From positions 1 through 12,438 of the forward strand of contig URAK01000027.1 in assembly GCA_900545705.1 (NCBI GenBank): DNA of 12,438 bases, read 5' to 3'. A model generated the notes under the pieces. That model did not search any database and was not told the DNA's origin. It worked only from the letters and a program-made list of their open reading frames with translations. The stretch comes from an uncultured Opitutales bacterium. Lineage in GTDB: Bacteria; Verrucomicrobiota; Verrucomicrobiia; Opitutales; Intestinicryptomonadaceae. The translations under genes were made by a program, and so were the position numbers. This document shows, one piece after another, positions 1-9,500 of this stretch (its first letter is position 1; every line of letters starts with the position of its first letter).

Positions 1-1345
1 GCGCCTCATTGGCGGGAGTCATTTTTTTAAGCATCACTGAAAGCGAATATTTTCCGGAGGGTAAATCGGCTGAGGGTATTTTATAGGTCTCTTTTACGGG
101 TTTGTTAGGCTCCCACTTGCGGTTGTCGCACTCTTTTATAGGATAAGTTTTTTCAAACTTCCCGTCTTGCCCCGTAATTTTTACAAAAAGCACATAGCGG
201 TTGAACGCGTGAGCAGCTCCCTTATTTTCCCATTCAAGAGTCAGTTTTCCGCTACCAGAATCAAAGTCGGCGGAATTTATAAAATACCAGTATCCGACTT
301 TGTTCGCCATCTCCTTCAAAAAGTCGGGATTATCTTTCGCGTAATCTTCTGCGTATCCATGGTACCCGAGATATGTGCAGTGCGCCCGCTTCACTACGCG
401 CCTAAGCGCCGCAGCACCCTCTTCCTCGCCGTTCTTACCCTTCCACGAACCGCTTTTTAAAGTGCTGCCATAGTGTTCGAGCTCAATGGTTGCAGGCGCA
501 TACGAATATATGTCGTCGAAAAATTCCGGCCTTAAAAGAGAATCCTTACCCTTGTGAATAGGCGCAAAATAGTGCCACGCCACAAGTATGGAATCGTCGC
601 GATAGGCTATTTTATTCTTTTTCACATACTCTCTTGCCGATTTTAAATCTTCGCCTTTTAAATTGTTGCCAATCCAGTCGTCGCCTATTGTAAGCCGGCT
701 TTTCTTATAGCACTTTTTGTATAAATCTATGTGGTTCTTTATCGTTTTTAGCGGAACTTTAATATTGCTTGAAGACGAATAGTGGCCCTCTCCCCAGTTT
801 CCTATGCTCGCAAGCGTCATATCAACTATGTAAGGCTTGCCGTCGTAACGCTCGGCTATCGCCTTGTGCAGTTTTTCAAGCTTCTCTAAAAATATGGGGT
901 CTTCATTAACAGGCTCCACTATTTCCTTGCCGTATCTGGTCTTTACCAAATTCCCCTTCGCGCCGGCGTCAAACACCCACTTTGGAGTTGCGTATTTTAT
1001 ACCTGTCTCATTGCAGGTTATCGAAAGCGACACCTTTACGCCTTTCCCGTCATACCACTTTTTTACTATGTCGTCTATCAGTGCCCAGTTGAATTTTCCC
1101 TCCTCGGGCTCCAAATAGCTCCATGCGAACCTCAAAAACAAATGGTGCATGTTCGGGATTGCAGCTATCGACTCGTCTGAGCTCAGATATTTATTAAGGC
1201 TATTGTCATAATAATGGTGATACCAACCTTTATCCGGATTCGACAACACCCGCGCGGAATCCTGCTTGCCCCGCAAATCCTCCGCAACCAACACCCCCGA
1301 CGCCACTGCAAGCGCCGCCATCATTAAAGCAATTCTCTTTTTCAT
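1..1345 (-). CDS. Secreted DUF4832-like, glycosidase-like TIM-barrel protein (C-terminus beyond left edge)
   Basis: Translating the minus strand from ATG 1345-1343 gives 448 uninterrupted codons that run off the left edge, so the protein is partial. Residues 1-21 are a signal peptide (MKK, hydrophobic core, likely cut after VLVA), so it is exported. Residues 36-41 read NPDKGW, like the NPxxGW/F start of the DUF4874/DUF4832 family. Residues 60-340 look like a (beta/alpha)8 barrel: LRFAWSYLEP (71-80), SIGNWGEGH (180-188, the family's WGEWH-type motif whose Glu may be catalytic), and ELEHYG (288-293). From about residue 350 a beta-sandwich begins with LEWENKGAAHAFNRY (370-384), matching the C-terminal DUF4832 region. 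Related proteins in Bacteroidetes and PVC bacteria are thought to act on polysaccharides; no substrate can be named. No Shine-Dalgarno site is visible. The assignment comes from recalled motifs, not a search. Confidence 0.85.
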   Translation of the reverse strand, partial: MKKRIALMMAALAVASGVLVAEDLRGKQDSARVLSNPDKGWYHHYYDNSLNKYLSSDESIAAIPNMHHLFLRFAWSYLEPEEGKFNWALIDDIVKKWYDGKGVKVSLSITCNETGIKYATPKWVFDAGAKGNLVKTRYGKEIVEPVNEDPIFLEKLEKLHKAIAERYDGKPYIVDMTLASIGNWGEGHYSSSSNIKVPLKTIKNHIDLYKKCYKKSRLTIGDDWIGNNLKGEDLKSAREYVKKNKIAYRDDSILVAWHYFAPIHKGKDSLLRPEFFDDIYSYAPATIELEHYGSTLKSGSWKGKNGEEEGAAALRRVVKRAHCTYLGYHGYAEDYAKDNPDFLKEMANKVGYWYFINSADFDSGSGKLTLEWENKGAAHAFNRYVLFVKITGQDGKFEKTYPIKECDNRKWEPNKPVKETYKIPSADLPSGKYSLSVMLKKMTPANEA

Positions 1346-1361
1346 ATAATATGTACATAAA

Positions 1362-1390
1362 AAAGTAAGCCTTTATGCCGCTGCGGTCAA
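1362..1390 (-). promoter_or_regulatory. Possible promoter of the DUF4832-like gene
   Basis: On the minus strand, TTGACC (1390-1385) is followed after 17 nt by TACTTT (1367-1362), 16 nt before the start codon. The -35 box is good and the -10 box is poor. A small inverted repeat ATTGT-taag-ACAAT (1406-1419) lies just upstream and could be an operator. Both are pattern matches only. Confidence 0.25.
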
Positions 1391-1570
1391 CATTCAAAAT
1401 ACTTTATTGTTAAGACAATGGAATTAATAACCCCTCTTAGTATTTTTTTTGCCGCGCAATTTCTTATAATTGCACAATTTTTTTTGGGACTTTCAATTTT
1501 AATATAAAAATGAAGGAGTTGTTTTATAAAAATTAAAAAAATTCCACTCCATATTGCAGATATTTATAAG

Positions 1571-1600
1571 AAAAAAACCGCGGCTTATTAGCCGCGGTTT
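1571..1600 (-). terminator. Intrinsic terminator of the sdhCAB operon
   Basis: The inverted repeat AAACCGCGGCT (1575-1585) / AGCCGCGGTTT (1590-1600) has a 4-nt loop and perfect 11-bp pairing. On the minus strand it is followed by a run of T (1577-1571). It lies 20 nt after the sdhB stop codon. On the plus strand the stem is followed by A, so it terminates leftward transcription only. Confidence 0.9.
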
Positions 1601-1619
1601 AAAAAAATATGCGATGCAA

Positions 1620-2375
<756 letters not shown>

Positions 2376-2394
2376 CTGTATTTCCCTTTCGGTT

Positions 2395-4323
2395 TTATTT
2401 GTAGGAGCGTACGACAGGCGCGACCTCTTCGTGCGTGATAGGCTCTTTATTTAAAATCGGCGGCTTGCCCTCGCCTGCGTATTCCCATACAAAAGCGTAG
2501 GAATACTCGGCGTCGTTGCGCTTCGCCTCGCCGTCTTCCGTCTGATATTCAACGCGGAAGTGCGCGCCGCAACTTTCCTTGCGCTCGAGCGCGTCGCGAA
2601 CCATAACCTCCGCAAATTCGAGGAAGTCGGCAACCCTGCCAGCCCTTTCGAGTTCGGCATTGATTGTATGTTCGTCGCCGACAACGCGAACGTGCTTCCA
2701 GAAGTCCTCGCGTATCTGAGGTATCTTTTCGAGAGCCTTTTTGAGGCTTTCTTCAGACCTCGCCATGCCGCAGAGTTCCCACATAACTTTGCCAAGTTCG
2801 AGGTGGAAATGGCGCGGGCTCTTGTCGCCCTTTACGTTCAGCAGCTTTTGAATGCGCGCCTTTACGCCGTTTTCCGCTTCGGCAAATTCGGGAAGATCGG
2901 TAGAGATGTTCTTAGCGCCTTCCTGAGCGAGATAGTTGGGGAGCGTATAAGGAATGACAAAGTATCCGTCCGCGAGCCCCTGCATGAGAGCCGAAGCACC
3001 GAGCCTGTTTGCTCCGTGGTCGGAGAAGTTCGCCTCGCCGAGAACAAAGAGCCCGGGGATAGTGCTTTGCAAGTTGTAGTCAACCCAAAGCCCGCCCATG
3101 GTGTAGTGCGACGCCGGATATATGCGCATCGGAACCTTGTAGGCGTTTTCGCCCGTGATTCTCTCGTACATTTCAAAGAGGTTGCCGTACTTTTCCTCGA
3201 TAGTGTGGAGACCGTCGCGCTTTATGGCGTCGGCAAAATCAAGATACACGCCGCGGCGGAAACCGTTGACTTCGGGACCTACGCCGCGCCCGTCGTCGCA
3301 AGCCTCCTTGGCTGCGCGCGAGGAAATGTCGCGCGGGGCGAGGTTGCCGAAGCTCGGATACTTTCTTTCAAGGTAATAGTCCCTATCCTCTTCCGGAATA
3401 TCGTTGGGGTTTTTAGTGCAATCTTCCGCCTTTTTGGGAACCCATACGCGGCCATCGTTGCGCAAAGATTCGCTCATGAGCGTAAGCTTGCTCTGCTGGT
3501 CGCCGTGCTGGGGAATGCAGGTCGGGTGGATTTGTGTAAAGCAGGGGTTGGCAAAGCCAGCGCCGCGCTTGTAGCATTTAAATGCCGCCGTGACGCTGCA
3601 CCCTTGCGCGTTAGTCGAAAGGTAGAACACATTGCCGTAGCCGCCCGTGCAAAGAAGAACGGCGTCCGCCGAGTACCTTTCAATGTCGCCTGTGACAAGG
3701 TTGCGGACGATTATGCCCTTTGCGTGGCCGTTTACAACAACCAAATCGAGCATTTCGCGGCGCGTGAACATCTTAACCTTTTTGAGCGCAATCTGCCTTT
3801 CGAGCGCGGAATACGCGCCGAGAAGCAACTGCTGTCCGGTTTGCCCGCGGGCGTAAAAAGTGCGGCTTACTTGAGCTCCACCAAATGAGCGGTTTGCCAG
3901 AAGGCCGCCGTATTCGCGAGCGAAAGGAACGCCTTGAGCGACACACTGGTCGATAATGTTTCCGCTGACTTCTGCAAGGCGGTATACGTTTGCCTCGCGC
4001 GAGCGGAAGTCGCCGCCCTTTACGGTGTCGTAGAAAAGCCTATAAATGCTGTCGCCGTCGTTCTGGTAATTCTTGGCGGCATTGATACCGCCCTGTGCCG
4101 CGATAGAGTGCGCGCGGCGGGGGCTGTCTTGGTAGCAGAAGCATTGTATATTATACCCCTGCTCTGCAAGGCTCGCCGCTGCGGAAGCTCCGGCAAGGCC
4201 GGTGCCGACAACAATTATCTTGTACTTGCGGCGGTTAGAGGGGTTTACGAGCTTGGCATGAGCCTTAAAGTTCGACCACTTTTGGGCTATCGGGCCCTCC
4301 GGAATTTTAGAATCCAAATTCAT
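2395..4323 (-). CDS. sdhA: Succinate dehydrogenase/fumarate reductase flavoprotein subunit (SdhA)
   Basis: The 642-residue catalytic subunit interconverts succinate and fumarate with covalently bound FAD on the inner face of the membrane. The Rossmann motif VVGTGLAGASAA is at 38-49. H72 in RRAHSIAAQGGINAA is the expected flavin-linking histidine. HPTCIP (266-271), SESLRNDG with R288 as probable catalytic arginine, HYTMGG (406-411) and GEANFSDHGANRLGASAL (429-446) form the dicarboxylate and FAD sites. Length above 600 residues and the FSDHGANRLGASALMQG sequence fit the Bacteroidetes/Chlorobi/PVC type paired with a single five-helix cytochrome b. Start ATG 4323 has a clear ribosome site (AGGAAAGGA) and lies 18 nt after the sdhC stop. 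All key residues are present. The name frdA would be equally reasonable. Confidence 0.97.
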   Translation of the reverse strand: MNLDSKIPEGPIAQKWSNFKAHAKLVNPSNRRKYKIIVVGTGLAGASAAASLAEQGYNIQCFCYQDSPRRAHSIAAQGGINAAKNYQNDGDSIYRLFYDTVKGGDFRSREANVYRLAEVSGNIIDQCVAQGVPFAREYGGLLANRSFGGAQVSRTFYARGQTGQQLLLGAYSALERQIALKKVKMFTRREMLDLVVVNGHAKGIIVRNLVTGDIERYSADAVLLCTGGYGNVFYLSTNAQGCSVTAAFKCYKRGAGFANPCFTQIHPTCIPQHGDQQSKLTLMSESLRNDGRVWVPKKAEDCTKNPNDIPEEDRDYYLERKYPSFGNLAPRDISSRAAKEACDDGRGVGPEVNGFRRGVYLDFADAIKRDGLHTIEEKYGNLFEMYERITGENAYKVPMRIYPASHYTMGGLWVDYNLQSTIPGLFVLGEANFSDHGANRLGASALMQGLADGYFVIPYTLPNYLAQEGAKNISTDLPEFAEAENGVKARIQKLLNVKGDKSPRHFHLELGKVMWELCGMARSEESLKKALEKIPQIREDFWKHVRVVGDEHTINAELERAGRVADFLEFAEVMVRDALERKESCGAHFRVEYQTEDGEAKRNDAEYSYAFVWEYAGEGKPPILNKEPITHEEVAPVVRSYK

Positions 4324-4341
4324 GATTTTTCCTTTCCTGAA

Positions 4342-5205
4342 CTATTTTTTAGCTTCCGGGTTAAGCGATATAGAGACATTGCACTTAGCCGCTTTATTGG
4401 CATTTAGGAAGTCGTAATTTACAAAAATCTTTTTGGCTCCCGCTGCTCTTTGTGCTTCAACCTGCTTTACAATGCAGTTTACCGGCAGAATGTTGCAACC
4501 GGCATATTTTGAAATCATAACCGCGAGCGGATTTATCGAGAAACCTACAGCGATAACGACACAATAGACAACCGCAATGGCGTTGAGGCGGTATCTCCAA
4601 GCCTCGTTGCGGAGGCCGACCGACTGGAACATGCTCGAAACACCATGTGAGAGGTGGAATGCGATAACAATCATGGCGAAAATATACGCCGCCGCCACCC
4701 ACGGATTTGAGAAGCCCATTATGAGCATGGCATAGACGTCGTGAAGGGTCTTGCCTTCGTACATGCCGCTAGTCGCGACCCAATCGAGGATCTTATACTC
4801 GGGGTCGAGGTTGAGGACCGTAAAGTGCATGATGTGCAAAACGACGAACGCAATGACAATAGTGCCGGAATATATCATAGTGCGCGCCGCCAATGTCGAC
4901 GACAAAGATTTTTTAACAGCATACTGCTGCGGGCGCGACCTGTTATTTTCCAATACAAGCATATACGCCGTAAGGAAGTGCACCACAAAGCATGCCAAAA
5001 GCGTCAGCCTGAAACCCCAAAGGATTTCCCACGGCAACGTTTGCAGCGTATGCGCGTATGCGTTAATCGCGTGCGGCCCGCCCTCGAGAGTCTGCAAGTT
5101 TCCAAGCATGTGTATCAGGAGGAACGACGCCAACACGAATCCCGTAATCGCCATCAGGAACTTTTTAAGTACCGACGACAGAATCGATTTTTTTATGTTT
5201 ACCAT
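4342..5205 (-). CDS. sdhC: Succinate dehydrogenase/fumarate reductase cytochrome b subunit (SdhC)
   Basis: This 287-residue integral membrane protein anchors SdhAB and exchanges electrons with the quinone pool, probably menaquinone. Five hydrophobic helices are visible at about 14-38, 62-85, 109-133, 166-190 and 207-228. Histidines sit in helices I (H32), II (H76), III (H124/H127) and IV (H184/H187), enough for the two b hemes of the B-type family. That single-polypeptide, two-heme arrangement matches Wolinella FrdC and Bacteroidetes SdhC; no separate sdhD is present. The tail after residue 230 is hydrophilic and contains three cysteines (C237, C244, C275) that may be worth noting. It is the first gene of sdhCAB. 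No clear Shine-Dalgarno site precedes ATG 5205. Exact heme ligands are inferred from position only. Confidence 0.92.
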   Translation of the reverse strand: MVNIKKSILSSVLKKFLMAITGFVLASFLLIHMLGNLQTLEGGPHAINAYAHTLQTLPWEILWGFRLTLLACFVVHFLTAYMLVLENNRSRPQQYAVKKSLSSTLAARTMIYSGTIVIAFVVLHIMHFTVLNLDPEYKILDWVATSGMYEGKTLHDVYAMLIMGFSNPWVAAAYIFAMIVIAFHLSHGVSSMFQSVGLRNEAWRYRLNAIAVVYCVVIAVGFSINPLAVMISKYAGCNILPVNCIVKQVEAQRAAGAKKIFVNYDFLNANKAAKCNVSISLNPEAKK

Positions 5206-5248
5206 GATTGTGCGTTCGTAATTTTTTCTATTTGGAAAATGAAGTCTT

Positions 5249-5278
5249 TAATAAGGCAAATTTGAGCATTTTTTTCAA
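5249..5278 (-). promoter_or_regulatory. Possible promoter of sdhCAB
   Basis: On the minus strand, TTGAAA (5278-5273) is followed after 18 nt by TTATTA (5254-5249), about 44 nt before the sdhC start. The region is AT-rich and lies between divergent genes. The -10 box is weak, so this is only a candidate. Confidence 0.3.
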
Positions 5279-5388
5279 CACAAATTTTGGGCGTATTGCA
5301 TGCAGATTTGGGCAATTTTTCCCTTCTGGCGCGTAAGACGGCAGTGCTCCGCAATTTTTGTCATAAAAAGCTTTAAATTGCGCGGGCA

Positions 5389-5411
5389 ATAATGCATTAT
5401 TCATGCATTAT
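5389..5411. repeat. Palindrome and tandem repeat over the fabG start region
   Basis: ATAATGCATTAT (5389-5400) is a perfect 12-bp palindrome, and its ATGCATTAT half is repeated directly at 5403-5411. Both copies contain in-frame ATG codons (5392 and 5410) of the fabG-like gene. Just upstream, ATTGC-gcgg-GCAAT (5377-5390) is a further inverted repeat. It could be an operator or start-site secondary structure, or chance. Confidence 0.5.
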
Positions 5412-6156
5412 GGAACTAACATACACCGATAAAGTGGCGCTCGTAAGCGGCGCCGGAAGAGGTATCGGCCGCGAGATAGCGCTGGAGCTCGCCAAAGCCG
5501 GTTGCACTGTAATTTGCGTAAGCCGCAACGAATCCTCCTGCGGGGGAGTTGCGGAAGAAATCCGCGCCTGCGGCGGGAAAGCCGAAAGCTTCGCATTCGA
5601 CGTCTCGGACTCCGGGCAAGTAAAAGAGAAATGCGCCGAAATACTCAAGAAGTACGGAGCCGTAGACATACTTGTAAACAACGCGGGAATCACGCGCGAC
5701 AACCTGCTTATGCGCATGAGCGACGAAGAATGGAACGCCGTGATTTCAACCAATCTGTCCTCCTGTTTTTACCTTTCGCGCAACCTTGTAAGGGCAATGA
5801 TGGGCAAAAGATGGGGCAGAATAATAAACATATCGTCAGTGTCCGGGATAGCGGGCAACGCCGGGCAGGCAAATTATTCTGCGGCGAAAGCGGGGATAAT
5901 AGGATTCACTAAGACGCTCGCCCGCGAGCTTGCCGCGCGCAATATAACGGCAAACGCCGTAGCTCCCGGATTTATTGAAACAGACATGACGGCAAAGCTT
6001 CCCGAAAATATAATGGAGGCAGCAAAAGCCGCAATTCCGCTAAAAAGGTTTGGCAAGCCGGACGATATAGCAAGAGTCTGCGCATTTCTCGCATCGGAAG
6101 AAGCTTCTTACATTACGGGGCAAGTGATTTCCGTAAACGGCGGGCTTGTAATTTAA
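5410..6156 (+). CDS. fabG: 3-oxoacyl-[acyl-carrier-protein] reductase (FabG-like SDR)
   Basis: This short-chain dehydrogenase is predicted to reduce 3-oxoacyl-ACP with NADPH in fatty-acid elongation. With start ATG 5410 it has 248 residues, the usual FabG length. GAGRGIG (14-20) binds the cofactor, NNAG is at 90-93, and the catalytic set N115, S143 (NISSVSG), Y156 and K160 (YSAAK) is intact. PGFIETDMT (187-195) and the C-terminal SVNGG match FabG closely. An in-frame ATG at 5392 would add six residues (MHYSCI) not typical of the family; neither start has a ribosome site. The gene stands alone, divergent from sdhCAB and followed by a terminator, not next to fabD, acpP or fabF. It could therefore be a second SDR acting on another 3-oxoacyl substrate, though the sequence is a good FabG match. 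Confidence 0.9.
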   Translation: MELTYTDKVALVSGAGRGIGREIALELAKAGCTVICVSRNESSCGGVAEEIRACGGKAESFAFDVSDSGQVKEKCAEILKKYGAVDILVNNAGITRDNLLMRMSDEEWNAVISTNLSSCFYLSRNLVRAMMGKRWGRIINISSVSGIAGNAGQANYSAAKAGIIGFTKTLARELAARNITANAVAPGFIETDMTAKLPENIMEAAKAAIPLKRFGKPDDIARVCAFLASEEASYITGQVISVNGGLVI

Positions 6157-6192
6157 GACAAAGCAAAAGTATTTTCAGAAATAAGAAAGACG

Positions 6193-6233
6193 CTCGCGGA
6201 TATATCGCACAGATTATTTCCGCGAGTTTTTTT
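6193..6233 (+). terminator. Intrinsic terminator of fabG
   Basis: CTCGCGGA (6193-6200) pairs with TCCGCGAG (6219-6226) across an 18-nt loop, and seven T follow at once. It lies 37 nt after the fabG stop codon. Confidence 0.8.
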
Positions 6234-6356
6234 ATAGAAATGAGATCTATTGAAAAGTATTTGTTACTCCAAGGGATTTGATACTTAAAAATAATTAAAT
6301 ATTTGTACCTACGCCCTCCTCTTTTTTCCTACAAAAAAACACTACTTTTTTTTTAA

Positions 6357-6377
6357 TAATTTGGCGCAATGATTTTG
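6357..6377 (+). repeat. 21-bp repeat, copy A
   Basis: The block beginning TAATTTGGCGCAATGATTTT is identical over 21 bases to copy B, 106 bp downstream. Here the similarity stops after TTTTG; the GGCGC that extends copies B and C is absent. Confidence 0.8.
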
Positions 6378-6462
6378 CAATTAGATAGACAGGTGAAAAA
6401 GAAGTAAATCCAATACGCTTTTCTTACTGTAAAAGACAAAAAAAAGCTTCAGTCGCGGACAG

Positions 6463-6487
6463 TAATTTGGCGCAATGATTTTGGCGC
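6463..6487 (+). repeat. Repeat copy B, left arm of an inverted repeat
   Basis: It starts with the same 21 bases as copy A and continues to GGCGC. It pairs with copy C (6573-6596): TAATTTGG and AATGATTTTGGCGC match exactly, separated by CGC here and TG in copy C. TTGGCGC occurs twice in this copy, 14 bp apart. Confidence 0.85.
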
Positions 6488-6499
6488 CGGGCAAGAAGC

Positions 6500-6558
6500 A
6501 AAAAAAGAGCCAAGCTCGAAGCGTACAATGACGTACGTAAGAGTTTGGCTCTTTTTTT
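6500..6558. terminator. Long bidirectional terminator hairpin downstream of nrdJ
   Basis: GAGCCAAGCTC (6507-6517) pairs with GAGTTTGGCTC (6541-6551) with one G-T wobble. Seven A (6500-6506) and seven T (6552-6558) extend the stem. Inside, CGTAC (6522-6526) pairs with GTACG (6533-6537). On the minus strand it lies 35 nt after the nrdJ stop and ends in a T-run, so it should terminate nrdJ; it also works on the plus strand. Confidence 0.88.
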
Positions 6559-6572
6559 AGCGACGCCGCACC

Positions 6573-6596
6573 GCGCCAAAATCATTCACCAAATTA
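6573..6596 (-). repeat. Repeat copy C, inverted, overlapping the nrdJ stop codon
   Basis: Read on the minus strand this is TAATTTGG-TG-AATGATTTTGGCGC. Its first three bases are the nrdJ TAA stop (6596-6594). With copy B it encloses the bidirectional terminator. Confidence 0.85.
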
Positions 6597-9500
6597 GGCG
6601 CCGCAACCGCCGTCTTTATACCCGCAGTCGCGACAGGAACGGCACTTCCCGTCAAACACATACGCATACGAATGGCACTTCGGGCACGTCAACGCACTCG
6701 ACATCGCCTTGTCCTTTTTCTTTTGCGTATTAACCGCCGCATTAGTCGTAGTCGCAAGCGGAAGCTCCGTCTGCAACGGCGTCCTCTCGACCGCCTTCAC
6801 GGTCATCGTGCGCCCGTTGCTCGTAAACATCGCCGCAATATAATCCTGATCCAGCTGTCTCAGTCTCCGCCCGTTTTCAGACGGAAACATCCAATCCAGC
6901 AGCTGCATCAGCAAGTCAACTATACTTTTGCAAGTGTGTATTTCCGGTTTGTCGCCTTCCTCATTGTAGTCGCCGATTCTGACCCAACCTGCGGGATCGA
7001 ACGACATGTATCGGAACGCCCCAATAAAGTCATCAAACGGCACACCGTATTGCAACGCAATAGAGAATGCTTTGCAGAAAGCATCAAACATTCCGTTTAT
7101 AAACGATCCGCCCTGTCCCAATCTGCCAAAGATTTCCGCGCAATAGCCAGTCTCGGATATGCCGACTGTCATGTATCCGTTGATGTCGTCGCCAATCGTA
7201 AACTTAATGGTTTGCCCCCAACGGCGGTACGGCAAGCGCTTGCGGAGCGGATTAGCGTGCTCGTGCTGCCTTATCTTTGCAGCTGCATCAACTACTTTGT
7301 TCCACGCTTCCTGGATTTCCCCGGAATCGAGGCGTGTGCTGTAAACCGCGTTTGCCTTCGAGCCGTCGCGGTATATTGCGATGCACTTTACACCCAATTC
7401 GTGGCTTTCCACAAGGCTTTTTACGATGTCTTCTTCGGTGGCGGAAGCCGGCATATTAATAGTTTTGCTCGACGCCCCTGAAATGAACGGCTGCAAAGCA
7501 CCCAGCATTTTTACGTGCCCGTCAACAGCAATGCAGCGGGTTCCGCCAAACGCCGTATTGGCGCAGTCGAAAACTTTGAGAGTGCGCTCGTCAACCCACG
7601 GAATGCCCTCCATGTGTCCGCAACCAAAGTATATTGAGGAATCGGAGAACGGCAGTGTGCCCTTTTCGGACTGGGTGCACATGCGCTTAAAGAATTCTTG
7701 ATATTCCGACTCATCGCGCAGAGGGGAGAGTCGCGCGACAATCTCGCGGCAAATTTCGCCGCCGTCGCCGATAGATTTAAGTGCGTCGAGATGATTCGAA
7801 ACGCGTTTGGCATGCAAGAAGTTTTCAGCGCCGGCAAGCCCTGAAACCTCGGCGATAATAGTAAGAATCTGCTCAAATGAATAACCGAGCTTGGCGAGCC
7901 CCTGCGGTACAAGGCCGTTTATGAGCGTCATAGTCCCGCCACCGCTTAACTGCTTGTGTTTTACAAGCGAGTATTCTGGCTCTGCGGACGTTGTGCCTTC
8001 CTCGTATATGCCCATTGGGGCGCTTATAGTGCCGGTGGGGGCTATGCAAGTGACAAAGCTGTTGCGGAAAGAGTTTTCTTTTTTGAGGGAATCCCAAAGT
8101 TTTCCGGCCTCCTCGACAACATCGTTCCAGTTGTCGCCGAGTGACACTTTGTCGCCAATGCTCTTTTTAAAGCCCTCAATGGCGTCGTGCGCATTAAACG
8201 ACTCCTCAAAAGGCAAGTCTTCGCTCTTGCGTGCGTGGACCTTGATGCCGAGGAATTTTTTGAGCTCATCGTTCATTAGCGCGTGCATATTAAGCACCCT
8301 GCGCATGCTGCCTTTAATCAGCGGATATTTTGCAAAAGCGCCAAGCGCCACCCCGAGTTTTGCGCTTGTGCAATAGCATACCGAAGTAAGCAAAGAAGCC
8401 AAAGAAGCCGCAATAGCCCTGCCCTCGGAAGAATCGTAAGGAATGCCAAGAGACATCAAAAGACCTCCGATATTGGCAAATCCTATGCCGGTCGTGCGGT
8501 AGTTTACGGTGTTTATGGCTATTTCAGGTATCGGGAAGCCGCCCTTTGTGACGTTGATGTCGGCCGCAACCATTGCGATTTCGACCGCCTTCATAAACTT
8601 TTCTATTTCAAACTTTGAGTTCTTGTAGAAACGGATGACATTGAAAGAGCTCAAATTGCACGAGCTAAACACCGGGCCGAGATATTCGGAGCACGGATTG
8701 CTAGTTTCTATCATGCATTCGTCGCGGAAGGTGCTCCAGAAGTTGATAATGTCGTTATTATGCAAGCCGGGTTCAGCGTTATTCCATATCGCGTTTGCCA
8801 TTTCCGCAAGCATTTCGTTGGGGAAATATTCTCGCACAATGTGCGACGGATCCTTGACCCAGCGCGTCGCGTACTTTGTCCCGTTTTTATAGGCGAGCCA
8901 AAAGCCGCTCTTCATCGAAACAGTGTGGTTTGCGTTTTGGTTGGACAAAGTCTGCCCGTAAATGAGGTCGTCCATAGCCGGGCTGAAAGACTTGTCCACG
9001 GCAAACGGCGTGCTGAGAAGCATTTTAGCCGCTATTTGCTCTTCGGGAGTGCCGTCGGCGAGCTTTTGCTGGGCAAGCTTGCGGAGCCCGTAAACAACGT
9101 TGTGCTCCTGCAAAATAACTTTCGCGACTTCCTCCTGCCTAAACTTAGTTTTCACGAACTCAAAGACGTCCGGGTGGTCGGAGTACATAACAACCATGCG
9201 CGCCGCCCTGCGTGTCTTGCCGCCGGACTTAATCGCGCCTGCCATTTTATCCCAGCCGCGGTCGAAAGAAAGCGGACCGGAAGCGGAGCCCTTCCCCGCA
9301 ATAGGCTCGCCTTCGCTTCGTATCGAAGAAATATTTATGCCGACGCCCGAGCCGCTCGAGAAAATGCTGCCCTCCGTATATTGATGGCGCAAGATCGCGT
9401 CCATCGAGTCCTCAACGCCGAGTATGAAACACGCGCTCGCCTGCGGATTTGCGTATCCGTTGACCGACTTTCTCGCCTCGACGCCGTTTTTAGTTTCCAA

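Larger units (their letters stand above)
6157..6593. other. Gene-poor intergenic region with repeats and two terminators
   Basis: No convincing gene is seen in these 437 bases. They hold the fabG terminator (6193-6233), an AT-rich stretch with no recognisable motif (about 6234-6356), two direct copies of a 21-bp motif, a long bidirectional terminator hairpin, and an inverted copy of the motif that reaches the nrdJ stop codon. Confidence 0.7.

Noticed and set aside
1451..1482. GCAATT/AATTGC hairpin with a T-run as a plus-strand terminator
   Set aside because: The stem is only six AT-rich pairs and there is no plus-strand gene upstream for it to serve.
2560..3888. A 442-codon plus-strand open frame opposite sdhA
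   Set aside because: It is the reverse-complement shadow of a highly conserved flavoprotein gene; its translation has no recognisable motif and the sdhA frame explains the openness.
6672..7481. A 269-codon plus-strand frame opposite the nrdJ C-terminal region
   Set aside because: It lies fully inside nrdJ on the other strand and is rich in Arg and Ser in the manner of antisense frames.
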